From Cephalotrichum gorgonifer (Eukaryota > Ascomycota > Sordariomycetes > Microascales > Microascaceae), in the NCBI GenBank assembly GCA_900312665.1, contig ONZQ02000002.1:1375688-1439687 (forward strand): DNA of 64,000 bases, given 5' to 3'. Below are positions 11,163 to 21,579 of the stretch, piece after piece. The position numbers and the translations under genes are program-made. Positions within the stretch are counted from its first letter, which is position 1. Every line of letters begins with the position of its first letter. Below the pieces are notes generated by a model. It saw only the letters and a program-made list of their open reading frames with translations. It was not told the origin of the DNA and did not search any database.

Positions 11163-11816
11163 ACGGAATCTGGCTCCTGATTTTTATTGCTCGTTTACGC
11201 ATTAGATGCTGACGCATGGCTCATTTTTTGGCTTGATACATACATCCACTCCAAGGGCATGCATATTACTAGCCCCTAAATCTACACCAGTCACTTGTTC
11301 TTTTCCGCACACCTCTGGCAATGTACTTGGCGATGTATGCCTTCAACAGGTGGATCCGGGCGGTCACATCCGACTGTTAAATCTGACTGTTAAACACATT
11401 ACTGAGGATGAGTTCATTCCATGTTTCAGGTTCCACTGGGACCCATTAGTCATCATACTCTCCACATCGAACGTCCATCCATCGCTTGAGCCTAGCTTTC
11501 GCAACGAAAGTCAACCTTCTTCTCTTTATTCCATTCCACCACGTTTATATTTCCTGTTCGACGCACATGGCCATGCCCACAGTATATTGGCAAAGAATAT
11601 AACCCCGTCTGGCAGGCAATTTGTGCCTTCCGACCGTCCCCAACCCTTCGTTTGACGACCCCGCCCTGACCCATCGACGTCATCGTGCCAAACTGGCCTC
11701 TCGCTCCGTCGTTCTGACAACTGCTGCACGCAGCATGCGCTGCCGTAATCCCCGCCCCGGATGACACCTTCTTTCTCTATATAACCCAGTAATAACATTT
11801 ATTTCCCCTTAACACA
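11163..11816. other. Intergenic, BAG gene / OCRL-like gene
   Basis: 654 bp between tandem plus-strand genes. It holds the BAG 3' UTR and the promoter and leader of the phosphatase gene. A TATATAA-like sequence lies at about 11778-11784, 33-39 bp before the ATG. No gene is seen. Confidence 0.4.
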
Positions 11817-14783
11817 ATGTCCGGATCCGAAACAGCCCGCGGCCCCGCGGCATCCATCCACTCTAACCCCGACCCCGCCGACCCCTTACCTACCTCCCTC
11901 CAGTCCCTCGGCCGCGCCGTTTACGATCGTCGGCCCGAGTATGTCCGCCCCCACCGTATTCGCATAAAGATCGGGACATGGAACGTTGCAGCGTGTCCGG
12001 GAACAGACAAGGACCTCGCGGCGTGGTTCATAGACGGTGGCGGCCTCGACGGGTCCGTCTCTGTCCTCAAGCCGTCACATACCACACCGGAGGGCGATGC
12101 CGCAACAGACGGCCAGAACCCCGGCGGTGTGAGGCTGGTGGGCGGGGACAGCATTGGGCTGTACGTCCTGGGGCTGCAAGAAATTGTAGACCTTAGCCTT
12201 GCTGGGGAGGCCTACAATCGCATGTACGCCGAATCCCCCATGGACAAGTGGCGCGCCGCCTTGGAAGCTGCGATGCCTCCCGGATATGAGCTCGTCTCTG
12301 CTGAGCAAATGTCCGGGCTCGCGCTCCTCATCTACGCCTCGCCGGAGGTTGCGCGGACCGTCACCAACGTCAGCACGGTCCAGGTTGGGACAGGTCTCCT
12401 GGGCTATATGGGGAACAAGGGCGCCATCTCCACCCGTGTCGTGCTAGGCGAGACCACGCGCGTGGTATTTGTAAACTCTCACCTCGCCAGCGGACCGGAC
12501 CCGGCGCACCTAGACCGCCGCTGCTGGGATATCGGACAGGTCCTCTCCCGGACACAGTTCGAGGCCGTCCCTCAAGGGGGCGTAGTGGAGGACGCGCCGG
12601 AGACCATTGGGGATGAAGACTTCGCCTTTTGGTTCGGAGACCTAAACTTTCGCGTTGACGGGCTTCCAGGCGAGGATATTCGCCGGCTGCTGAGACTGCA
12701 CACCCAGGGCGAGTACGATCTGTCACGGAGATCTAGAAGATCTTCGTCATCCCTGGAGGAAGGCGTCATTATTATGAAGTCCTCGAGCGGGGACACCGAG
12801 GACGAGGTAACGGACCGCAGTACGAGTCCGTCGCCCAACGTCAGTCAAGTGGACACAGAAGATCCGTCCCTCCCGGACCCAGACAACTTCCTCCCGAAAG
12901 AAGACTCCGACGATGAGGACTTCTTGCCTGATCCACATGAGGACCCCGCATCTCTACAGGCCACGCTGGATTCTCTCCTCCCGCATGACCAGCTCCAGCG
13001 CGTGATGAGGGCACAAAAGATCCTCCATGAGGGCTGGCAGGAGGCCCCCATCACCTTCCTCCCAACGTACAAGTACGACGTCGGCACCGTCGGCCTCTTC
13101 GACTCAAGCGAGAAGAAGCGCGCCCCGAGCTGGTGCGACCGCATCCTGTACCGCACCCGTCAAAACCTAGACTCTTATCGCGAGAAAATACGGCAGGCAG
13201 AGGCCTCGAAGAAGCGCGACGAGGAGATGAAGGCTCTAGGAATCGACAAGGCAGCGGATGATGACGACATTCTATTCTCGTACGATCCCAGCGAGGACGC
13301 CGCGCCGGTGGTGGAGTATGACTACGACGAATACGACGGGGCTGCCGACGCACCAGATACTGCCACCGCGGAGACGCAGGGCGCAGACCGGATACGCATG
13401 GAAGCGTACGTCGCGCACCAGAGGATCACGTCGTCGGACCACAAGCCCGTGACCTCCGTCTTCACGCTCAACTACGACGCCGCAGTGCCGCATCTCAAGG
13501 CGAAAGTCCACGCCGAGGTCGCGCGGGAGCTGGACCGCGCTGAGAATGAAGGGCGCCCCAACGTGACGGTCGTCGTTGAGCGGCAGAACCGCGGGCCGGA
13601 CAGGCGGGGCTCGAATCGTAGGAAGAGTTCCGGGCATGAGATCGGAGTCGATAACGACGCGGTGGAGTTCGGGGACGTCGCGTTCCTCGCGAAGGGGACC
13701 TGCTCGCTGACGGTGGCTAATACGGGCGGCGTGCCGGCCAGTTTCTCTTTCGTGGACAAGCCATCCGCAGCGGATGACGGGTCGAGTTCGATGACATGGC
13801 TCACCTCGCGATTCATCTCCACCTCTCCTCCCCCCGAAGAAGACAAACTCCCCGATCTCGGCCGCGATGTAACCCTCCAACCAGGCGAGACAGTCAGCGT
13901 CCTCCTCGAGGCCCTCGTATCCTCTCCATCTCTCGCGCAATCCCTCAACTACGGCCGCACCACCCTCGAAGACGTCCTAGTCCTCCGCGTCCAGGAAGGC
14001 AGGGACTGCTTCATCCCCGTTCGCGCGACCTGGCTCCCCACGTCCTTCTCCCGCTCCGTGGAGGAGCTGACACGCATCCCGTCAGGTGGGATCCGCGCCT
14101 TCCTGTCGGCGGAGGGGATCCACGGCGCGATACCCTACGACAAGCCGGTCAACTTCGCAGCCCCGCGCGAGCTGCTGAAGCTGATAGAGGCACTGGAGTC
14201 GCTCCTGGAGCGGGCTGTGGCGGACGAGAATATGCTGGAGGGGTGCGCCGTCCCGCGCGAGGAGGGGTGGCCGTTCGACAGCTCTACGTGGCGCGTGCCC
14301 GAACCGACCCGCTCCGAGGCCAAGGCGAACCTCGCCGCGGCCCTGGACACGGACTCGCCCCTCGTCGCCGCGCTCCCCGTCGACCTCCCCGCAACACAAC
14401 ACCTCGAGATCCTCTCCGAGATCCTCCTGCTCTTCCTGAAATCTCTGACGGACGGCCTCATCCCGTCCTCCATCTTCCCCCGGCTCCCCGCGCTCTCGAA
14501 GGAGGTAGAAGACACCAAGACGGCCGTCCTGGACGTGTTGTCCTCCGATTCGCCGAGCCACAACGTCTCGTTCGTGTTCCTGACCGCCACGCTGTGCCGC
14601 TTCGTGGAGATGCTGCCGCGGAGCGAGAGGAAGGGGCTGAGCAGGGTGATTAGGGGCGAGGAGGGGCGGAGGGTGAGGGATAGGGTCGCGGCGGCCTTTG
14701 CGGGGGCCGTGTTCCGGGTTGGGGATAGGAAGGACGAGGAGAGAGCGAGGGGGATATTGGAGATCTTCTTGAGGAGGGACTGA
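11817..14783 (+). CDS. OCRL/INPP5B-like inositol-polyphosphate 5-phosphatase
   Basis: Removes the 5-phosphate from phosphoinositides such as PI(4,5)P2. Intronless, 988 residues, clear ATG. Catalytic motifs in order: GTWNVA (53-58), LGLQE (118-122, metal-binding Glu), GYMGNKGA (196-203), NSHLASG (220-226), FWFGDLNFR (271-279), FLPTYKYD (414-421), PSWCDRI (437-443) and SSDHKPV (539-545). Two Ser/Asp/Glu-rich insertions interrupt the catalytic domain, at about 305-395 and 450-525. After it comes an ASH-like beta region (about 620-760: VEFGDVAFLAKGTCSL, TLQPGE) and a helical RhoGAP-like C-terminus (about 770-988). This order, 5-phosphatase then ASH then RhoGAP-like, is that of OCRL/INPP5B and differs from yeast synaptojanin-type enzymes. 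GAP activity is doubtful, since OCRL's own RhoGAP domain is inactive. Confidence 0.88.
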   Translation: MSGSETARGPAASIHSNPDPADPLPTSLQSLGRAVYDRRPEYVRPHRIRIKIGTWNVAACPGTDKDLAAWFIDGGGLDGSVSVLKPSHTTPEGDAATDGQNPGGVRLVGGDSIGLYVLGLQEIVDLSLAGEAYNRMYAESPMDKWRAALEAAMPPGYELVSAEQMSGLALLIYASPEVARTVTNVSTVQVGTGLLGYMGNKGAISTRVVLGETTRVVFVNSHLASGPDPAHLDRRCWDIGQVLSRTQFEAVPQGGVVEDAPETIGDEDFAFWFGDLNFRVDGLPGEDIRRLLRLHTQGEYDLSRRSRRSSSSLEEGVIIMKSSSGDTEDEVTDRSTSPSPNVSQVDTEDPSLPDPDNFLPKEDSDDEDFLPDPHEDPASLQATLDSLLPHDQLQRVMRAQKILHEGWQEAPITFLPTYKYDVGTVGLFDSSEKKRAPSWCDRILYRTRQNLDSYREKIRQAEASKKRDEEMKALGIDKAADDDDILFSYDPSEDAAPVVEYDYDEYDGAADAPDTATAETQGADRIRMEAYVAHQRITSSDHKPVTSVFTLNYDAAVPHLKAKVHAEVARELDRAENEGRPNVTVVVERQNRGPDRRGSNRRKSSGHEIGVDNDAVEFGDVAFLAKGTCSLTVANTGGVPASFSFVDKPSAADDGSSSMTWLTSRFISTSPPPEEDKLPDLGRDVTLQPGETVSVLLEALVSSPSLAQSLNYGRTTLEDVLVLRVQEGRDCFIPVRATWLPTSFSRSVEELTRIPSGGIRAFLSAEGIHGAIPYDKPVNFAAPRELLKLIEALESLLERAVADENMLEGCAVPREEGWPFDSSTWRVPEPTRSEAKANLAAALDTDSPLVAALPVDLPATQHLEILSEILLLFLKSLTDGLIPSSIFPRLPALSKEVEDTKTAVLDVLSSDSPSHNVSFVFLTATLCRFVEMLPRSERKGLSRVIRGEEGRRVRDRVAAAFAGAVFRVGDRKDEERARGILEIFLRRD

Positions 14784-15772
14784 GCGTCTCTCGGAAGGCC
14801 CGAGGCCTTGCTTCTCGTTTTTGCTTTGCTAGATTGGGCAATTGAAATGGGGGAGCGTTGAAGGCGAGTAAGATGGTGTCGGCAGGATACGGATCTTTGT
14901 TAGCTTTATACTTCCCTTTCGGAGGAAAGAGAGGGACGGGAGTTCGGGAGTTAGTTAGGTGTCGCATGGCCTGTGTTAGGTGGTATTAAGGGGCATACCT
15001 CAACCCTTTGCTTCGTTTTAGCATATAGATCCAGATTCTGTTTGCCATTCACACCTTTCTCTGCCGTGTCTCCCTCCCCTTCCGTATTCATGACCTGTCC
15101 CTAGCCTTGACCCGTGATGCCTTTTATCTCCCGTCCTAGTGGATCTTCCAGTTCCTCTCCCCTTTGGCTCGAACCGGATTTCTCGATCCCATGTGTATCG
15201 ACTTTACCCTCCCTGTGGCAAGACTGCGTCCTCAGTCACAACCCGTCCTTCCGCTCTTCACATATCTCCCCTTCACCCCCTCCCTGGGCCTCCAGGGGCT
15301 CCCTTCGACCCCTCTATCTATCTACCTTTTCAGGAACATCCCTAACCCAGTCACTTAAGGAATATCATAACGATACCCATTTCCAGAAGACAAGGTGCCA
15401 TTAAAACTGAAAGTGAAAACTAACCACCCATTTCCCTGTCAAATCCCCGCCAACAGATAAGAGGCCAACCTCTTCTCGTTCATATCAACCGTCCCCAAAT
15501 CTCCCCTATATCCTCGCTCGGTCAAAACGTAGCGAGGGACAAAATTTTCACAATATGATTCCCCCAACCCCGAGCTGAAAGCTCACCCGAAAAGGTGAGC
15601 CCCCCCCCTCACCCTCCCCTCGACAAACCTACTTTTACGCCAACCCCTCCCTTAGGCCAACCCCTTTCTTTTCAACTGTCGACTCCATCTCTCGTCATCC
15701 CCCTTCCACTAGGTCTTCTCGAACCATAGACTCTTTCAACCACCCCCCAACCTCTCTCTGCTCATCACTCAT
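14784..15772. other. Convergent 3' intergenic, phosphatase / MFS transporter
   Basis: About 1 kb between converging genes, pyrimidine-rich on the plus strand from 15040 on. It contains a perfect 7-bp inverted repeat (15581-15587 with 15594-15600) too short to call a functional structure. No gene is seen. Confidence 0.4.
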
Positions 15773-17497
15773 CTACCACTGGAACCGATGACGCGGATGC
15801 ATCCATCCCAGCTCAAGCTCAAACAAGTCATTGTCCCGCCCCTCCCGAGCGCCCCCCTCAAGTCGATAATTCCTCTTGCCATGCTCCCGCTTCTCGTTCT
15901 CACGGCGCATGTACGCGATGAGGCTGAAAGCGATGGCGACAAGAACGACGCAACAGGCGAGGTTGATCGCGTGGCCGGTGGTGTACCTAGAATCCTGTCA
16001 GTCAGATTGTTGTTGCCGTCACGGAAGATGGGATAACACTTGCCTGGGGGCTTCCGTCTTGATGTAGGTAAACGACGACAAAAACGCCGCCGTGTTCCCA
16101 AGCGTAATGATCACGCCCAGCACGAGGGCCCGTACATAATGCGGAGTGGCATTGATACACGTCCAGGCGAGCGCAATCGGGGGAATGACATTGACCCCAA
16201 TCGCCACAAAAAACGTGCCCACATACTGAATCGTAGACGCCGTCTTACTGACACTCATCTGCGGACTGCCAAACACCCCGCTGGTGTCCTCCTCCAGGCC
16301 AATTCGGGACCCGATCAGGAGGAGGAGATACCCTATGATCGCCATGAACCCGCCGGCCAGCATCGGGACCGCTTTCTTGCCGGATCTCTGGCTGTATTGG
16401 GTAATCGCAATCACTAGAACGAAGGCGACGAGGTTCGGAGGAACCGTAAGGAGATTTAGCTTGGTGCCGTGGTACCCCATCGCTAGAATTATGGAGGGGA
16501 GGAAGAGCGTGAAACTGTACAGAGCCTCGATCGTCATGAATGTGGCCAACGCCATCATTATGGTGACGGGATTCAGAGCGGCGCGCTTGAAGGCAGCCAG
16601 GGTCAGGCGGTCAGGCCTAACGATCGGCTGCCCGGTCTCGTCGACGTGGGCCTGGCCGGTTCCATGGCTGTCCGCGGGCAGCACGTTCAATGCCTCGTGG
16701 CGGCGGTCTGTCGCGAGCATCCTCTCGACGGCGAGGACGCGCTCTTGCGAGCTCAGGAACCCGGCCGTCTGCGGCGAGTCGGGAAGAATAAAATACATCC
16801 CAATCCCCACGATGACAGTAATAATACCCTCGACAAAGAATATCCATGGCCACCCGTTGTATCCTCGGAACCGGATGCGCCCGAGACCCGTGGCTAGGAA
16901 TCCGCCAAAGGCGCCGGCGAGAGCATTCCCGGAATAAAATAGTCCAACCCGCGAGATGAGCTCGAACTCAGTGTAGAAGAAGGCCAGGTACAGCATGGCC
17001 ACGCCGAGGAAGGCGCTCTCACTAATCCCAAGGAAGACCCTCGTGACGCAGAGCGTGGCGAAGTTGGTAACGAAGCCGGTGAAGGTGGTGACGAGACCCC
17101 AGGCTACGACAATGGCCGGAAGAAATAGGCCACCACCGACCTTTCGTAGGATGAGATTACCAGGGAGGTTGAAGATAATGTAGAGGGCGAAGAAGATCAT
17201 GAGGGCGATGTTGAACTGGTACCCGCTGAGTCGGAGATCGGCCTCCATCCCATTGACGCGCGCCAGGGCGATGGCGGCGCGGTCAAGATAGAAGATTGAC
17301 CAGGCCATGAAGATGAGAGGCAGGATTCGGATGTCATACTTCCGAACGATGGAAGTGCGGAGGGTTTCGCTTCCAGTGATGGCCTGGTCAGGATGTCCAA
17401 GACCCTCCTTGGAGGAGACCTTGGGAGCAGTGACCACCTGACTGTTCTTATTCTGTTTCTGAGCCACCTCCATATCCTCTTTCTTGGAGGGATCCAT
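15773..17497 (-). CDS. MFS transporter, anion:cation symporter family (allantoate/nicotinate type)
   Basis: Twelve-helix major facilitator permease, plasma membrane, organic-anion import coupled to protons by family analogy; substrate unknown. Model: exon 1 16044..17497 (ATG, MDPSKKEDMEV) and exon 2 15773..15986, totalling 555 residues. Seen: the ACS opening (YDIRILPLIFMAWSIFYLDR), the loop-2/3 pattern GGGLFLPAIVVAWGLVTTFTG, RVFLGISESAFLGV, the central loop at about 260-310, and the family-style terminus YTTGHAIN...RHRFQW. The 57-nt intron (15987..16043) has a GC donor (CAG/GCAAGT) and CTAG acceptor; no GT donor nearby keeps the frame, and using GC restores the conserved Y-x-TGHAIN segment. 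Resembles Dal5/Tna1/Liz1-type carriers. Its upstream gap is 2.6 kb. Confidence 0.88.
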
Positions 17498-20081
17498 CTC
17501 AAGCTCGACAATGCCTTGGGACGTGAGTCTTCAGGATATTTGCAGTTCTTTTTTTCGTGCCAACGAAGTGTGAAATGACTATGGTTGAGGTTAGCAGACT
17601 TACAGGCTGGCTAGGAAAGTATATGGAAAGAATTATATCGCCAGCTCCAAGCTAAGGGAGGATGTGAAGTATTGTGTTTCCGATGTTGAAAGAAAGAAGG
17701 GAGAGTAAGAATGGTTGAAAGGTATGAAATGGAAGCTCAGGAAAGGTGTATCTTCACAACAAACACAAGCAAGCAGTTGTAAACTTACTCGTATTAACCT
17801 GAATGCAGGATGCACAGTCCGAAACTTGTTCGGCTTCGTATCTGCTCTCACAGAATATTATCACCTGTAGGAACAAGGGATGTCCTGAGAGATTGCGATG
17901 GAGAGGAAAGAGAAGTCAAGAAGAACCCGAATTTGGGAAAGAAGGATACAAGGAGGGGTGGGGTGGGATATGAACAGGGAAGGAGCATGTGAGATTTGAA
18001 CGGAAGCTACCCTCGGACTGAACCACTGTCTTGGGAAGGAGCGACCTAATGGGCTTTGAAAAGGTTCTACAAGGAAGGAGGAAGAACTGGCAGTGAGTGT
18101 GGAAGGTAGTATGTGTAGGAATGACATGAGCGCTACAGCGCCGCAGGTAGTAGGGAATTCTGTGAAACCTGCCAGCATTGGGCACGCAGGAGTCCTGAGT
18201 TCATGAGAGAGATGAATGACAGTTCGGCCTCGATATCTGGATGCCTACCATCCAGATGCAGATAGCGACGTGAAGGAGCTTCTACCGTAGAAATAGATGG
18301 ATGAGGCCCAATTGTAGATACAATTCTCAAAGGACCTCATCATCATTTCTCGCCTTCCTTCTCCAACCATCCCCGGATCTTGTGCATTCTAGTATTGAGA
18401 AGAGTGGCCAGGCAGGTTGCTCTCCTATGATTCCGATGTCGTCTCTACCAGCCTAGCTCTTCACGAGACTCACTTGTACCCTAATCGAGTCCTCTCGTTC
18501 TCAATACAATGTGCGCGAGATGACCGGCCGCCTGTGTCCGTATCTGAATCTAGTTATTTCCCCCTTGCAGCCGCGGTTACCCCGTATATCGCGGGCTTAC
18601 ATACTTGCCGATGTAGGGAGCATAGCCTTGTATCTTCGTACCGCGGGCAAATCGGGATAGCAATGCAGGCCGGGGGACTCGGAGGAGGGTACTGGATATT
18701 ACTTCGGAAACTCGGCTCCGTAGGACAACCCGGAATTACCGTAATCTACTTTCCGTAGCGGCAAGAAATCCGCTTCTGCCGGTTCCAGAGGTCGCCGAGG
18801 ACAAATCGAGGCCCTGAACCCTGCCTGTATAACAAGGAAAGCGCCAGAAACTGAGACTGCGACGTCGAGGGACATGAGACTCGAGTTTACATACCCGGTG
18901 CCGGCCGGCTTCCCTCAATCTTGATATAGTAGTGTCCAATCCATAACATTCCTTACCGGCATGATATCTACTATCTCACCCTGCGGCCGGAAGGGTGGCG
19001 TTACAGGGCCTCTACTCCGCGGATTTCCGTTTCTTTCCTCGCCGTTACACTCACATCATCTCACCATTTCCCTAATATAAGTACTACGGGTAGCCACCTT
19101 GGCCTGCATATATCTCGCTTACCACTGCCGAATAGGACGGCAAGGAGGTAGAGAGAGATCTTGGCATGACGCTATAGAAGTAACAAGAAGGAAGTCTGTG
19201 GGGATTATATGGAGGGTCACCTAGAAGCAAGCCAGGATACACCAGGGAACACAGAAGTCGGGTAGAACATGTATCTGGACGGTATGTGGGGGTTTCAGAG
19301 ACTCGGGACCGACTTCTGCTGTCACATGAGTGGTCGTCTGAGGAAAGGTCGAATCCATCCCGGGACTACCATGCAAGAGGACAAGGGGCAGCTACGACCG
19401 CGAGTTTAATAATACTACGAGTAGTGTCCAACTTGTAAGTGTCATAGGGCCAGGGCATTATGACATGCAATAGCATGTGGCTTGCCTGTTAGCCACAGAA
19501 AGGTTGCGTGCCTGACGGCTCGACCTGAAAACTGAATGGCTAACTTTAGGACTAGCCCCCAGAGTAGACCTAGCCCGAACCCAAGCACTCCTCTGGCCCC
19601 GACCAAGATTAACCTTATTTCATTCACATCTAATCCTCCTCTCGCTCTACTCACCAAGTCCCCAGAAAGATGGAGTCTCAAGATGCTCATCCAGGGAATT
19701 CACAGAGCAGTCTTCAAGGGAAGCCATTGTTACTTCCGTCTTTCACCTTTCACCTTTCACCTTTCACGGGGAATCCTCCACCATGGCGCCTTCCACGATG
19801 ATCAACATTGACCGTCGCCATCACCATCACTGGGACGACTCAGCTCTGGGAACACCTGGTACTCACAGGTCTCCAAAGACTTCAACTCAAATAGCCAACT
19901 CAAATATCTTGCTTAGTCGACTAGAGTTCTAATCACATAGGATGTGCAAAGCAGCCACTCCCACACCTTCACACCATGCTCCCTCTTTCTTTCCTCTCAC
20001 TATCATTCACAGAATCCCTCTTGCCCTCCTCTTTCCTCTCTCTTCAGCTTTAGCTCTTGGTGTCAGCATCCAGCCTTAATC
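17498..20081. other. Divergent gap, MFS transporter / orphan gene
   Basis: 2.6 kb between two start codons pointing outward. I see only short frames without coding character. The last 150 bp before 20082 are C/T-rich leader-like sequence. The frame of the downstream gene extends back to 19944 but only to GTG. Confidence 0.4.
19741..19767. repeat. Heptanucleotide tandem (TTTCACC) x ~4
   Basis: Perfect tandem of the 7-mer TTTCACC, three full copies plus six bases, upstream of the orphan gene. No function can be assigned. Confidence 0.85.
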
Positions 20082-21110
20082 ATGTCCCTTATCGCCCGAG
20101 CTATCCATGAGAAAACCATTTCGGGCCACAAAGAGCGCCTCGACGGGATGCGGCAGCTCCTCCTGTCGAGAATGCCAGTCGAAGAGCAACGCCGATTCGC
20201 TTCGATGTACCCGCTTCCGTATCAGAACGCACAAGAGCTGACGGAGCTGGCGCCGCCCCCGCAACCTGAAGATGCGATCGAAGGCCTTAGGAATAGCCAA
20301 AGCCCGCTGTGGGGTTCCTGGGGGTCCGAGGACAACTCCTGGCCTGACGTCGAGTCCGCCCTTGATGACTGGCGCGGTTTCAACATGGAGGCCGCGAACA
20401 ACTTCGGCTTGGATACGATGGGAGATGTGGGCTCTGGGAGCGTAAATAGCGCCGAATCCGAGGCTATGGATGAAGTGGACTCCGAGTTTGAGCCTTACTT
20501 CGACGGTGATCCCATGGACCTCGACGATTCTCACAACGACAGGGGCAACGGCAAGCCTGGCGGGCCCTCCGGGTCGGTCGAGATGATGAACGGCGAACAC
20601 AGTTTCGACGACAACCACAGCACCCGCCACGACTGCGGTTCCCACATCGACACCATGGACTTCGATCTCGATCACGAGCCAATCTCTTCGGCCTCCAGTT
20701 CTCACGATTCGACCGAGGATGTCGCTGTCTTTTCCGACGGTGAGGCCGAGGACTACTGCCGCCCCTCCACGTCCACCGCCAACTCCACCCCACCCCCGCT
20801 GTCATTTGACAAGCCCACCACCTTCTTCTCCCATGGACTTCCCTCCACGACCGCCGAGACGCTTTTGGCTTTCGAGCGCGCGTATAATAAAGTGTATCAC
20901 GTGAGGAGGTGTCTCTGGAGGAGGCGGGAGGCCATCGAGAACCGTATCGCAAGGAGGTTTATCGCGGCGGGATCCATGAAGTTGTATGGCGGGCCTAAGA
21001 GGCTGGTGGGGAGCCCGCTGAGGAATGAGATACGACCAGAGGATGTGGAGGACCAGGCTTGGCCGAGGCAACCGAGCTGGGGCGCACTTCAGAGACAGGT
21101 TTGGGTCTGA
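20082..21110 (+). CDS. Acidic hypothetical protein
   Basis: I do not recognise this protein. One exon, 342 residues from the first ATG (MSLIARAIHEKTI); the frame continues upstream only to a GTG, so the ATG is preferred. Seen: a charged helical N-terminus (KERLDGMRQLLLSRM), a long Asp/Ser/Glu-rich low-complexity middle (about 60-250) with repeated acidic patches such as EPYFDGDPMDLDD, and a basic C-terminus at about 270-342 rich in Arg (RRCLWRRREAIENRIARRF, PKRLVGSPLRNE). No signal peptide, no TM segment, no catalytic motif. The acidic middle plus basic end is compatible with a nuclear or scaffolding role, but that is only a guess. Codon choice resembles the neighbouring genes, supporting it as coding. 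Confidence 0.6.
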   Translation: MSLIARAIHEKTISGHKERLDGMRQLLLSRMPVEEQRRFASMYPLPYQNAQELTELAPPPQPEDAIEGLRNSQSPLWGSWGSEDNSWPDVESALDDWRGFNMEAANNFGLDTMGDVGSGSVNSAESEAMDEVDSEFEPYFDGDPMDLDDSHNDRGNGKPGGPSGSVEMMNGEHSFDDNHSTRHDCGSHIDTMDFDLDHEPISSASSSHDSTEDVAVFSDGEAEDYCRPSTSTANSTPPPLSFDKPTTFFSHGLPSTTAETLLAFERAYNKVYHVRRCLWRRREAIENRIARRFIAAGSMKLYGGPKRLVGSPLRNEIRPEDVEDQAWPRQPSWGALQRQVWV

Positions 21111-21579
21111 GATACACGGTGTTTGGTTTTGGAGTAAATCGATTGGATGGGTGCATCGTTAGGTCCGGGCGGGAAGAGATCTCGCGATCGGGAGTTCGGT
21201 AAGGGGGGTATGGAGTTCTGGCGCAGGGGTATATTGATTGGTATAGGTTCTCATAGTAATATAATACTTGAACCCGAATGACGCAATGAAGTTGAGTGAG
21301 TGCTTGCTCATGGAATCGTGGCTGGCAGGCGTAGGAGTGCTGTGACGGAGACGTATCGGCGCGGATGTACGGTACGGCAAAGGTGGCGGGGGCGGATTTT
21401 GGGGAGTAGGAGTACGAGTACGAACAATGAGCAGCCGGCGAATGGGGAGAAGGAAGGCAAAAGATCTGGAGTAGTAGGGTAGTAGTGGCAACGGGGGTAG
21501 GGGAGTCAAGAGTGTAAATAGAAGGTCAGGGGGGGTGGTATCACGGGAGAGAACGAGGAGAGGGAGAGGGAAGAGGTAA
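21111..21579. other. Convergent 3' intergenic, orphan gene / SWI5
   Basis: 469 bp between converging 3' ends. No gene or notable structure is seen. Confidence 0.4.

Noticed and set aside
13796..14653. Arg/Pro-rich plus-strand frame of 285 codons
   Set aside because: Out-of-frame shadow of the OCRL-like phosphatase C-terminus.
15160..15185. tRNA B-box-like GGTTCGAGCC on the minus strand
   Set aside because: No A box, no acceptor-stem pairing and no cloverleaf could be drawn around it.
15581..15600. 7-bp inverted repeat with 6-base loop
   Set aside because: Too short; chance hairpins of this size are expected and fungi do not use this type of terminator.
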